DNA from: Sulfurospirillum arsenophilum NBRC 109478
GTDB taxonomy: Bacteria; Campylobacterota; Campylobacteria; Campylobacterales; Sulfurospirillaceae
Reading direction: 5' to 3'
Assembly (NCBI RefSeq): GCF_000813345.1
Contig: NZ_BBQF01000003.1
Coordinates: forward strand, 372,001-436,000
DNA length: 64,000 nt
The notes beneath the pieces were generated by a model. That model did no database searches and was not told the DNA's origin. It saw only the letters and a program-made list of their open reading frames with translations. Below are positions 32,421 to 40,519 of this stretch, piece by piece. Both the position numbers and the translations under genes were made by a program. Each line of letters starts with the position of its first letter. The stretch's first letter is position 1.

Positions 32421-33428
32421 TTAGTGGTGAATTTTATACGTATTGCGACCTTCGGCTTTTGCAACATAAAGTGCAAGGTCGGCATTTTTAATAAGTTGGT
32501 TAAAATCTGTTCCATGATGAGGGAAGATGCTGATGCCAATACTGGTGGTCACATTAAGATCAAGGTTGCGAACTCTCATAGGTTGTTGTATTGCTTTGAT
32601 AAGTTTTGAAGCAATGTATTCTAAGTTTTTTTCTTCTTCAATATCATCCACTAAGATAATAAACTCATCGCCTCCAAAACGAGCGACAGTATCACTTTTT
32701 CGTGTGGCAAGAAGCAATGTTTTAGCGACATGAATCAAAATCATATCTCCAACATCATGTCCAAGGGAATCGTTAATCTCTTTAAAATTATCCAAGTCTA
32801 AAAAGAGCACACCAAATTTTTTACCACTGTTTTGATTTTTTTCAATTAAAAGGTGAAGTCTTTGGTTGAGCAATGTACGATTGGCCAAAGAGGTCAGGTG
32901 GTCATAATGGGCTTGTTTGTAAATCATATCTTGTTGTTTAATCAGTTTGTTTTTGGCTGTTTCAAGTTTTTTAATGGTTGCATTAGCCACTTTTATGGCA
33001 CGTGCTAAATCTTCACTCTCTTTATTGCATCTGGCTTTTTCTTCCATAAGGCTGGTTTGGTCGTAAATAAGTACGGTGACCTGTTTTTGCTCAAGGCTAT
33101 AAGGAATGATTGTTATATCTTGTTGCATAAACTCAAAGATCGATTTGGTTGTAATAGAGTTTTTTATAGGAAACAAATAGTGGTTAGAATCTGCGGTAAA
33201 AAATGAAGGTCCATTCAAGGTAAGCGCTGTTTTAATATGGCGCTTCAGTGATTTGAGGCGCTCTGAATTTAATTCAAACAAAGAGAGTAGATTTGTTCCT
33301 ATAACTTTTTCCGCATCAACGTCACAATGTACAGCACACCATTTGTTCACGTAGTGGATATTAAGATCAGCATCGATGGTTAAAATACCCACATGAATTG
33401 AATCAATAATTTTTTCGCAATTTATCAT
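32421..33428 (-). CDS. PAS-GGDEF diguanylate cyclase
   Basis: 335 residues. A PAS domain (~8-130) begins 'DSIHVGILTIDADLNIHYVN', a coiled coil follows, and the GGDEF domain (~175-335) has 'HYDHLTSLANRTLL', 'FLDLDNFKEINDSLGHDVGD' and the active-site 'ARFGGDEFII'. It should make cyclic di-GMP. An RxxD product-inhibition site is not obvious. No EAL domain. It is the last gene of a minus-strand trio with CheC and CheY, convergent with the chemosensory operon, and couples that system to c-di-GMP. Confidence 0.9.
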   Translation of the reverse strand: MINCEKIIDSIHVGILTIDADLNIHYVNKWCAVHCDVDAEKVIGTNLLSLFELNSERLKSLKRHIKTALTLNGPSFFTADSNHYLFPIKNSITTKSIFEFMQQDITIIPYSLEQKQVTVLIYDQTSLMEEKARCNKESEDLARAIKVANATIKKLETAKNKLIKQQDMIYKQAHYDHLTSLANRTLLNQRLHLLIEKNQNSGKKFGVLFLDLDNFKEINDSLGHDVGDMILIHVAKTLLLATRKSDTVARFGGDEFIILVDDIEEEKNLEYIASKLIKAIQQPMRVRNLDLNVTTSIGISIFPHHGTDFNQLIKNADLALYVAKAEGRNTYKIHH

Positions 33429-33430
33429 GA

Positions 33431-34030
33431 CTATAGCTTATCAATCGTACGTTTGAGATGTTCAAGCATCTCGTTGTTGAGAAGAATAAACATGTGCCCT
33501 AGGATATTCTCTTTTTCAATATCCAGTGCTGTTTTAATGATGATAACATTATCATATCCTTCAATCTTGTCGTACTTATCCATTTCAGAAATTTCACGCT
33601 TTTCGATGGATGGAACTTTAAAAATAGTCTCTCCATGAATAATCTCACAAAATTTGCCAATACACGCAGATGTAATAATATTTGTGAGTTCCATAATAGA
33701 CGATTTAATATCTCCCTCATCTGTTACCTCTTGTTTAAGCAGAAGGTTACAAAAAGCACGCGCGGAGTAGCTGTTAAATACAAAGAGAACTTCACCATTA
33801 AAAGAGCCTAAAAAGCGTTGTTTAGTGAGGTAAAACTCATACTCTTCTTCCAAGACTTCAATGATTTTATCGTCTAAACTGTGGATATCAATGCTTGAAA
33901 TCTCAGGAATATGCAGTTTGGCGTGATTATCGAGCATATCGCCAATTAAAGAAGCGGATAGTCCAAAAGAGACATTAATCAGCTCCTTTAAAACATCTTC
34001 TTGTTGCGAGTTAAAATAGTGTTTCATCAT
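33431..34030 (-). CDS. cheC: CheC-type chemotaxis phosphatase
   Basis: 199 residues. Two phosphatase helices carry the CheC/CheX signature D/S-x3-E-x2-N: 'DVLKELINVSFG' near the N-terminus and 'SSIMELTNIITSA' about 105 residues later. Having both sites favours CheC over CheX (one site). It dephosphorylates CheY-P and in other systems binds CheD, which is encoded at 27917. It directly follows the CheY-like gene (stop adjoining start). Confidence 0.82.
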   Translation of the reverse strand: MMKHYFNSQQEDVLKELINVSFGLSASLIGDMLDNHAKLHIPEISSIDIHSLDDKIIEVLEEEYEFYLTKQRFLGSFNGEVLFVFNSYSARAFCNLLLKQEVTDEGDIKSSIMELTNIITSACIGKFCEIIHGETIFKVPSIEKREISEMDKYDKIEGYDNVIIIKTALDIEKENILGHMFILLNNEMLEHLKRTIDKL

Positions 34031-34411
34031 TTAAAATACCAACTTTAAAAGGGTTGTACGGAATTCTTGTTCGTCTATAGGTTTTGAGATGATCGCAGAA
34101 GCGCCAAGGGCTAAAACTTTCTCTTTAGTCGTTTTTTGACGATCGGCAGAGATCATAACCACGAGTGCCTCAGGGTTGATAGCGCGAATACGCTCTAAGG
34201 CTTCAAAGCCATCAACAATGGGCATAGTGATGTCTAAAAAGACAACATCAGGTCTATGTTGATCATAAAGCGCAATAGCCTCTTCACCATTGCACCCTTC
34301 AATAATTTCAGCATTTTCAACGATTTTTTTTGGGATCATCTCAATAAGCCATTTGCGTGATATTTTTGAATCGTCAACGACTAAAAAAATCATTTTGTTC
34401 GATAAGCTCAT
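34031..34411 (-). CDS. CheY-like response regulator
   Basis: 126 residues, start ATG 34411 ('GAGGATTATGAG' upstream). Motifs: 'VVDDSKISR', phospho-Asp in 'VVFLDITMPIVDG', Ser in 'VMISADRQ' and Lys in 'IISKPIDEQEF'. It heads the receiver-CheC-diguanylate cyclase trio, so CheC is its probable phosphatase. Confidence 0.88.
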   Translation of the reverse strand: MSLSNKMIFLVVDDSKISRKWLIEMIPKKIVENAEIIEGCNGEEAIALYDQHRPDVVFLDITMPIVDGFEALERIRAINPEALVVMISADRQKTTKEKVLALGASAIISKPIDEQEFRTTLLKLVF

Positions 34412-34472
34412 CTCATAATCCTCATAATTTTAATTCTTTAGCATTAATGGTACAAAAAATATCTTTAAAAAA

Positions 34473-35456
34473 CTATATAAGATATTTTTTAGCTTCTTCT
34501 TTACTGTTATACGGTGATGCATGGATGACTTTTTCACCAATGTTTAAAGTATAACTTTGCGTTGGAAGTGCTTTGGTAAAACTTAAAATGATACGACAAG
34601 CTTCTGCTTCATCCATGCTAGAGGCATTTTTTGAAAGTAAGGAGCTAGGCGCATTCATATCATCGCCTACTTGTACAAGGACAAGTTTAGGGTTATTTAA
34701 AGTGTCAATGATGTCATTCTCTTTTTCATTACGTCCAACCACAAGTTTTGCACCCTCTGGAAGTCTGAAATGCCTCCCATTTTTAAGGACTTCAATGTCA
34801 TCTTTCGAAAATGTATCGTGTGCCACAAAATCACGTAAACGGATACTAAATTGGACATCTGTAAGGAGACATCCACCTGCGGGTGTTGGATAATCTTCCC
34901 AGCCTAACTCTTTGGCAAGAGCGAGCTGTGCATTACGACCACGACCGTTAAAGCCACGAAGCTTGCTTCGATCAACCCATCCTTCACGTTCAGGCTTTGT
35001 CTCTTCCATCACAAGGGCGCATAGAGGACGAAGAATCAAATCTTCATCAATGTCATTGGCTATTTTTTTCACCAATCTTAGGGCATCTTTGTTTTGGCTC
35101 ATAGGACGCTGACCAACGACTTCACCCGTAGCAATAAACGAAGCGCCATAGCGAGGCAATAGCGATTTTGCAACACTAAACATCAAACCATGACAGTCAA
35201 TGCACGGGTTGAACTGTTTGCCATAGCCATATTTTGGGCTAAAGAGCACCTCTTGCAGATATTGATCGCGGATATCGATGACTTCAAGTGTAGCACCAGC
35301 GATACTTGCGCGTCTTTTGAGGGTATCGTAGTTGTCTTCTTTGACACCAAAACCAATGTTAATATGCAGGGCAATGACGTCAATGCCCTGATCACTTAAA
35401 AGTTTCATTGCGAGCATGCTATCAAGCCCGCCACTATAGAGTACTAATGCTTTCAT
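34473..35456 (-). CDS. PP-loop ATPase, probable tRNA thiolation enzyme
   Basis: 327 residues from ATG 35456. The N-terminus 'ALVLYSGGLDSMLAMKLL' is the SGGxDS pyrophosphatase loop. 'FNPCIDCHGLMF' gives a CxxC pair and 'PAGGCLLTD' a further Cys, the layout of MnmA/ThiI-like tRNA sulfur transferases. Ser/Gly-rich 'SKLRGFNGRGRNAQ' follows. The C-terminal ~80 residues are unlike MnmA. It overlaps the 3' end of dnaG by 23 bases, so the two are co-transcribed. The precise tRNA position modified is not known. Confidence 0.75.
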   Translation of the reverse strand: MKALVLYSGGLDSMLAMKLLSDQGIDVIALHINIGFGVKEDNYDTLKRRASIAGATLEVIDIRDQYLQEVLFSPKYGYGKQFNPCIDCHGLMFSVAKSLLPRYGASFIATGEVVGQRPMSQNKDALRLVKKIANDIDEDLILRPLCALVMEETKPEREGWVDRSKLRGFNGRGRNAQLALAKELGWEDYPTPAGGCLLTDVQFSIRLRDFVAHDTFSKDDIEVLKNGRHFRLPEGAKLVVGRNEKENDIIDTLNNPKLVLVQVGDDMNAPSSLLSKNASSMDEAEACRIILSFTKALPTQSYTLNIGEKVIHASPYNSKEEAKKYLI

Positions 35457-37095
35457 ACGGAACCAATTCACCTTGTTTTAATTTCATCATTTTTTCTTGA
35501 ATTTTACGGATCAAAAACTGTTTTTTATCGTAACTCAACTCTTTTGCCATTCTAATTTCTTGGAACTTTTCGTTGTAGTAGTGGTATAAAAATGCGACCA
35601 TCGAAGCAATCAATGATTTTTCATCGTACACTTTGATGTCTTCCCATAGTGAAATGCGTCTAAGCTTAGGATGTTCAAATTGATTGTCCAAAAGAAGCGA
35701 AAACTCTTCTTGGTGGGTTTTGAACATGGAACTATCGATGGTATCGAGTACCGTATCTATAAGACTGGGTTCACTTAAAATCGTTTTGATGATCGTAAGT
35801 TCCAGCATATCTTCAAAGGCACGCTCTTTTTTATCGAGTCTTTGTGGCTTATGATGGCTTTGGATTTTCACCAAATTGTGGTGCAGTCCCAGTTTTTCTG
35901 AGAGCATGCCTGTATAGCTCTCTTGGACGGCTTGTGGCAGTATTTTGAGGTATGTCATCGCTTCCGTGAGTGCTTGCTGCTTTGCCAAGGGGTCTTTGAG
36001 ATTATACTTTTTAACCATACGCTCTAGCGCAAACTCGATGAAAGGCTGAGGCGTTCTAAAGAGGTGGTTGAGGGCGTCAATAAGATTATTTTGAACCATA
36101 TCCGCAGGGTCCATGCCTCCACTAAAAAGAACAACGCCTCCTTTAATGCCGTGTGTGCTGAGTAACATAGAGGCTTTAAGCGCAGCGTTAATGCCTGCAT
36201 CATCACCATCATACGCGACGATTACTTCAGGATCACCCCTCGTGATGAGTGGAATATGCTCGTTGGTAAGGGCAGTACCAAGCGTCGCCACGGCATGCGT
36301 AAATCCCGCTTGATGCAGCATAATGACATCAAGGTAGCCTTCGGTGATGATGATGGTTTTTTGTTTGTAAATAGCCTCTTTGGCGAGCTGATAGCCATAC
36401 AGCAGTTGTGATTTATTAAAGTGTTTGGTTTGCGGCGAGTTAACATATTTGGCAGGATGGTTTGAGAGCGTTCGTCCGCCAAAACCAACGAGTCTGTTGC
36501 TTGGTGAATAGATGGGAAAAGTGACGCGTTCGATAAAACGTGCATAAGGGTTGTTGTTTTCCCCGATGCCTGCAACGCCATACTCCATGCTTTCGCTCAT
36601 GGCATACCCACGTGAACTCAAAAAATCCAAGGTTGCAAAAGAGGCGGGTGCATAACCAATTTCAAATTTTTCAACAGACGCTTCAGAAATGCCGCGTTGG
36701 ATTAAATACTGTTTTGCCGAAGGATTATTGTCGAGCTGTTTAACGTAAAAAAGATTCAGCGTCTCCATCAACTTTCGATCTTCTTTTTTAATGCCATCGT
36801 TGGTGGTATAGGAGAGTGAAAAATTGACCATGTTTGCTAGTTTTTCGATCGTCTCAGGGTAAGAGAGTTTTTCATACTCCATCACAAATTTAATGCTATC
36901 CCCGCCAGCGCCACAGGCAAAACAGTGGTAAATTTGCTTTGATGGACTCACCACAAGGCTAGGGCTTGTATCGTTGTGAAAAGGGCACACGCACTTATAG
37001 TTAGCACCATTTTTTTTAAGCTCTAAGTAAGAGCCTACGACATCGACAATATCAAGACGTTGTTTGAGGTTTTCTATGGACGATTTATCTATCAT
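35434..37095 (-). CDS. dnaG: DNA primase DnaG
   Basis: 553 residues starting 'MIDKSSIENLKQRLDIVDVV', as in Campylobacter homologues (two more in-frame codons upstream are possible). The zinc-binding CHC2 domain has 'CVCPFHND' and 'CFACGAGGDS'; the Toprim catalytic core has 'IITEGYLDVIML' and 'VAYDGDDAG'. The C-terminal DnaB-interaction region (~430-550) is helical. It makes RNA primers at the replication fork. A TATAAT-like element lies 8-13 bases before the start on the minus strand, so the mRNA may be nearly leaderless. Confidence 0.95.
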   Translation of the reverse strand: MIDKSSIENLKQRLDIVDVVGSYLELKKNGANYKCVCPFHNDTSPSLVVSPSKQIYHCFACGAGGDSIKFVMEYEKLSYPETIEKLANMVNFSLSYTTNDGIKKEDRKLMETLNLFYVKQLDNNPSAKQYLIQRGISEASVEKFEIGYAPASFATLDFLSSRGYAMSESMEYGVAGIGENNNPYARFIERVTFPIYSPSNRLVGFGGRTLSNHPAKYVNSPQTKHFNKSQLLYGYQLAKEAIYKQKTIIITEGYLDVIMLHQAGFTHAVATLGTALTNEHIPLITRGDPEVIVAYDGDDAGINAALKASMLLSTHGIKGGVVLFSGGMDPADMVQNNLIDALNHLFRTPQPFIEFALERMVKKYNLKDPLAKQQALTEAMTYLKILPQAVQESYTGMLSEKLGLHHNLVKIQSHHKPQRLDKKERAFEDMLELTIIKTILSEPSLIDTVLDTIDSSMFKTHQEEFSLLLDNQFEHPKLRRISLWEDIKVYDEKSLIASMVAFLYHYYNEKFQEIRMAKELSYDKKQFLIRKIQEKMMKLKQGELVPYESISTL

Positions 37096-37117
37096 AGTCA
37101 TATTATATCAAGTTTGG

Positions 37118-37123
37118 TATAAT
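37118..37123 (+). promoter_or_regulatory. -10 element of the TPR-rnhA-rnc-aroC transcript
   Basis: 'TTTGGTATAATAGAC': perfect TATAAT with an extended-like TTTGG before it, typical of Campylobacterota sigma-70 promoters that lack a -35. A divergent dnaG -10 lies only ~10 bases to the left, so the two promoters share one ~25-base stretch. Confidence 0.6.
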
Positions 37124-37162
37124 AGACTTCTTTTTCAAACTTCACAGATGAGGGTTTACATT

Positions 37163-38209
37163 TTGGATAATTTTTTTATAGCATACCGCGATCCGCTTTT
37201 TGGCGTCATTATCTTGTTTGCGATTGTTTTTGTGATCTCTTTTTCAAACTATTGGTGGGGTGTTTTTAAGAACAAAGAAGAGAAACAAAGTATTGATAAG
37301 TTTGTCAAAAAATTTGAAATTGTCACCGATGAAAACGAGTATAAAAAACTTTTAGAAGATGCTTCGATTCCTTTAGAATCGTTAGCCTTACTTGCACATG
37401 CATATGCTAAAAGTGGGGATTATGAAAAAGCGATCAACATTTACCTTGTGACGCTCAAACGTGTGAAGGGCAAAGATGAGAAACAGTACTTACTCTCAAC
37501 TTTAGGAAAAACCTACTTTAAAGCGGGCTTTTTACGTCGAAGTTCCGAAGTCTTTTTGGAGTCATTACGCCTGCATCCACGAAACACAGAGTCTCTCAAA
37601 TATTTGACGGTAGCGTATGAGCAACTTCAAGAGTATGTGAAAGCAGAAGAAGTACTCGATTCGCTCGAAGAACTTGGGGCGAAAGTAAACGTACAGAGAA
37701 CCTATCTCAAAGCACTGGAAACACTGAAAGAGAACAATCTTAAAGAGAGTCAGAAAGTTGAAAAATTTTTAGAGCTCAGTAAAAACGCACCTTTTTTAAA
37801 GCGAAAATTGTTTGAATATATGCAAGAAAATGGCATCAAAATTGAGCCTTCTTTTTTTGAAACTTTGTCCTTTGACACCATGATAGATCTTTTGTGGTAT
37901 GTCGACCCCATGGTGTATGATATTCTTACATGTAAAGATCCTCTTGTACAGCAAATAGCGATGGCACGGGGTTTAACGCCTTATGCTGAGCAAGAGAGTG
38001 AAGCTCCTTTTGCGCTCGATGTTTTGGGGAAACTTCAAAGCATCGGTTACGACAAAGCGAGTCTTGGCTTTGAATACCTTTGCCGTGAATGCAAACAAGT
38101 TTTCCCGATTCATTTTTACAGATGTCCTCATTGCCAAAGCATCAATAGCGTAACAATTCAAACCACACTTACTAAAGCATACGATGAAGAAAATATCTCT
38201 TTTCTGTGA
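37163..38209 (+). CDS. TPR protein with C-terminal zinc ribbon (LapB-like layout)
   Basis: 348 residues from TTG 37163, which has 'GAGGG' 8 bases upstream; ATG 37148 is an alternative without a site. One TM helix at ~10-35 ('LFGVIILFAIVFVISFSNYW'), then tetratricopeptide helices ('AHAYAKSGDYEKAINIYLV', 'YLLSTLGKTYFKAGFLRRSS', 'YLTVAYEQLQEYVKAEEVL'), and a rubredoxin-like 'YLCRECKQVF...YRCPHCQS' at the end. This order (TM, TPRs, zinc ribbon) is that of LapB/YciM, which controls LpxC and lipopolysaccharide synthesis, though identity is not proven. Conserved next to dnaG and rnhA in Campylobacter. Overlaps rnhA by 26 bases. Confidence 0.75.
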   Translation: MDNFFIAYRDPLFGVIILFAIVFVISFSNYWWGVFKNKEEKQSIDKFVKKFEIVTDENEYKKLLEDASIPLESLALLAHAYAKSGDYEKAINIYLVTLKRVKGKDEKQYLLSTLGKTYFKAGFLRRSSEVFLESLRLHPRNTESLKYLTVAYEQLQEYVKAEEVLDSLEELGAKVNVQRTYLKALETLKENNLKESQKVEKFLELSKNAPFLKRKLFEYMQENGIKIEPSFFETLSFDTMIDLLWYVDPMVYDILTCKDPLVQQIAMARGLTPYAEQESEAPFALDVLGKLQSIGYDKASLGFEYLCRECKQVFPIHFYRCPHCQSINSVTIQTTLTKAYDEENISFL

Positions 38210-38609
38210 TGGCTCTTCCTTAGGAAATCCTGGGGCTGGGGGCTATTGCGCGATTTTACGTTTTGGGAATGTGGAGAAGATCGTGAGTGGTGGAATGGCA
38301 AATGCCACCAATAACCAGATGGAACTTCTTGCGGTCATTGAAGGGCTTTCCGCTCTTAAAGAGCCATGCGATATTACCCTTATTAGCGATTCGAGTTATG
38401 TTATCAAAGGCATTAATGAGTGGTTAGAAGGGTGGAAGCGAAAAGATTTTGCCAAAGTGAAAAACCCAGAAATGTGGCAACGTTATGTGGAAGTCTCAAA
38501 AAACCATAAAGTACATGGCATTTGGGTTAGAGGGCATGATGGACACGTGGAGAATGAGATGTGCGATAAGATCGCTAAAGAAGAAGCAACCAAAATAAAA
38601 ATAAGTTAA
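38184..38609 (+). CDS. rnhA: ribonuclease HI
   Basis: 141 residues. Catalytic acids appear in order: Asp in 'LFCDGSSLGNPG', Glu in 'NNQMELLAVIEGL', Asp in 'LISDSSYVIKG', and the C-terminal 'GHDGHVENEMCDKIA'. It removes RNA from RNA-DNA hybrids. Its start lies inside the end of the TPR gene. Confidence 0.95.
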   Translation: MKKISLFCDGSSLGNPGAGGYCAILRFGNVEKIVSGGMANATNNQMELLAVIEGLSALKEPCDITLISDSSYVIKGINEWLEGWKRKDFAKVKNPEMWQRYVEVSKNHKVHGIWVRGHDGHVENEMCDKIAKEEATKIKIS

Positions 38610-38665
38610 CAGACTTTTCTGCCTAGCAAGAGGCTAGCTTTAGCGCCCTAGTGGCTAACGTAGCT

Positions 38666-38682
38666 TTTAGGCTTTGCCTAAA
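38666..38682. repeat. hairpin between rnhA and rnc
   Basis: TTTAGGC-TTT-GCCTAAA, perfect 7-base arms in a 104-base gap. The gap also has several GGCTAGC/GCCTAGC-like pieces (38621-38660), so the leader of rnc could fold further. RNase III often cuts its own leader, which makes a processing site possible. There is no T tract, so a terminator is unlikely. Confidence 0.45.
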
Positions 38683-38713
38683 CAGCGTTGTAAAAATAAC
38701 ATAAGGAAAGATA

Positions 38714-39397
38714 ATGCAAAAAAGATTAGAGGCGTTACAGAAGCGTTTGGGTTATCAGTTTAAAGAGCAAGACCTGATAATCGAGGCACTTACGCACAAA
38801 AGTTCAAAACAACCCTACAACAATGAGCGCTTGGAGTTTTTAGGTGACGCGGTACTGGATCTCATCGTTGGTGAGTACCTTTACCATGAATTCACTGAAG
38901 TAGCGGAAGGTGAACTCTCCAAACTTCGCGCTTCCCTTGTCAATGAAAAAAGCTTTGAAAAGCTTGCACGACTGCTGCATTTGGGCGAGTACATCTACAT
39001 TTCACTCGCGGAAGAGAATAACAATGGCAGAGAAAAACCTTCTTTACTCTCCAACGCATTTGAAGCAATTATGGGCGCACTTTACCTTGAAGCAGGACTT
39101 GAAAAGGCTAGAGCTTTGGCCATTGCTCTTTTGGAAGAGGCGTATCCTAAAATCGATATGGATGCCATTTTTAGAGATCACAAAACGACCTTGCAAGAGC
39201 TCACACAAGCGCATTTTGGGATGACGCCAGAGTACCGCTTGGTGCGCTCTTTTGGACCCGATCATAAAAAAGAGTTTGAGATAGCCGTTTCCGTGCGCGG
39301 TCGTGACCTCTCGGTTGCCAGTGGTAAAAGTAAAAAAGAGGCGCAACAAAAAGCGGCGATGTTGGCATTGGAAATTTTGAAAAAAGAGATCAGATGA
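38714..39397 (+). CDS. rnc: ribonuclease III
   Basis: 227 residues; 'AAGGAAAG' precedes ATG 38714. The signature '[21 protein letters not shown]' (residues ~36-56) carries the catalytic acids, the second acidic site is '[18 protein letters not shown]', and the C-terminal double-stranded RNA-binding domain runs from ~155 ('[12 protein letters not shown]...[19 protein letters not shown]'). Normal length. Overlaps aroC by 4 bases. Confidence 0.95.
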   Translation: MQKRLEALQKRLGYQFKEQDLIIEALTHKSSKQPYNNERLEFLGDAVLDLIVGEYLYHEFTEVAEGELSKLRASLVNEKSFEKLARLLHLGEYIYISLAEENNNGREKPSLLSNAFEAIMGALYLEAGLEKARALAIALLEEAYPKIDMDAIFRDHKTTLQELTQAHFGMTPEYRLVRSFGPDHKKEFEIAVSVRGRDLSVASGKSKKEAQQKAAMLALEILKKEIR

Positions 39398-40473
39398 GCA
39401 GTAACACCTTTGGTAAAAAATTTAGCTTTACAACTTTTGGCGAGTCGCATGGACGTGCAATTGGCTGTGTGGTCGATGGTGTACCAGCAGGTTTAGCGAT
39501 CGATGAAACGTTTATTCAAAGTGAGTTAGATAGGCGAAAACCGGGTCAAAATAAATTTGCAACCGCGCGCAAAGAGGGCGATAAGATCGAGATTTTAAGC
39601 GGTGTGTTTGAAGGTCTTAGTACGGGTACGCCTATTGCTATGGTTATTTTCAACGAGAACCAAAAAAGCGGTGACTACGACAGTGTGAAAGACCTTTTTC
39701 GTCCAGGGCATGCAGACTTTACCTACTTTCACAAATACGGCATCAGGGATTACCGAGGCGGTGGACGTAGTAGTGCAAGAGAAACAGCGGCGCGTGTAGC
39801 GGCAGGTGCTATCGCAAAGTTACTTCTGAACTCTTTACATGTAAAGGTTCAAAGTGGTATTTGCGCGATTGGTGGCATTGAAGCCAAAAGCTATGATTTT
39901 GAGCGTGTGGCAAAGAGTGAGATTTACGCACTGGATGGAAACGTCGAAGAGGTGCAAAAAGAGGCTATTTTAGAAGCTAAAAATGCGCATGATTCTGTAG
40001 GTGGTGTGGCTCTGGTACAAGTTGTAGGAGCACCCGCAGGACTGGGTGAGCCGATCTATTATAAACTGGATGCTCTTTTGGCAGAAGCTATGATGGGCAT
40101 AAATGGTGTTAAAGGGATTGAAATCGGTGAAGGCTTTCATGCTTCAGCGCTCAAAGGCTCCCAAAATAACGATGCGATTACCAAAGAAGGTTTTACAACC
40201 AATCACAGTGGTGGAATTTTGGGCGGCATGAGCAATGGCGATACCATTACATGTAAAGTCTATTTTAAACCGACACCGTCTATTTTTATCGCTCAAGAGA
40301 CGATCGATAAAGAGGGAAATGCGCTTACATGTAATCTCAAAGGAAGGCATGACCCTTGCATCGCTGTACGCGGCAGTGTTGTTGCTGAGTCAATGGCAGC
40401 GCTCGTCATTGCTGATCTGCTTCTTTTGAATCTTGGATCAAATATGGAACAGCTTAAACGTATTTACATGTAA
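39394..40473 (+). CDS. aroC: chorismate synthase
   Basis: 359 residues. FMN-binding family signatures: '[18 protein letters not shown]' at the N-terminus, '[20 protein letters not shown]' near 125, and '[18 protein letters not shown]' near 325. It makes chorismate from EPSP. It holds one perfect (39834-39845) and three near copies of TTTACATGTAAA, more than any other gene here, including one across the stop codon (40463-40474). Confidence 0.95.
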   Translation: MSSNTFGKKFSFTTFGESHGRAIGCVVDGVPAGLAIDETFIQSELDRRKPGQNKFATARKEGDKIEILSGVFEGLSTGTPIAMVIFNENQKSGDYDSVKDLFRPGHADFTYFHKYGIRDYRGGGRSSARETAARVAAGAIAKLLLNSLHVKVQSGICAIGGIEAKSYDFERVAKSEIYALDGNVEEVQKEAILEAKNAHDSVGGVALVQVVGAPAGLGEPIYYKLDALLAEAMMGINGVKGIEIGEGFHASALKGSQNNDAITKEGFTTNHSGGILGGMSNGDTITCKVYFKPTPSIFIAQETIDKEGNALTCNLKGRHDPCIAVRGSVVAESMAALVIADLLLLNLGSNMEQLKRIYM

Positions 40474-40489
40474 TGTTTACAAGAAGAGG

Positions 40490-40519
40490 TGTGGCTACAA
40501 AAGTGTAGCCACATTTTTT
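40490..40519 (+). terminator. rho-independent terminator after aroC
   Basis: TGTGGCTACA and TGTAGCCACA form a perfect 10-base stem around AAAG, followed by TTTTTT. It also lies directly behind the feoB stop on the opposite strand, where it may help end transcription although no T tract follows on that side. Confidence 0.85.

Noticed and set aside
38610-38713. Rho-independent terminator after rnhA
   Set aside because: The hairpin has no following T tract and rnc appears to continue the same transcript.
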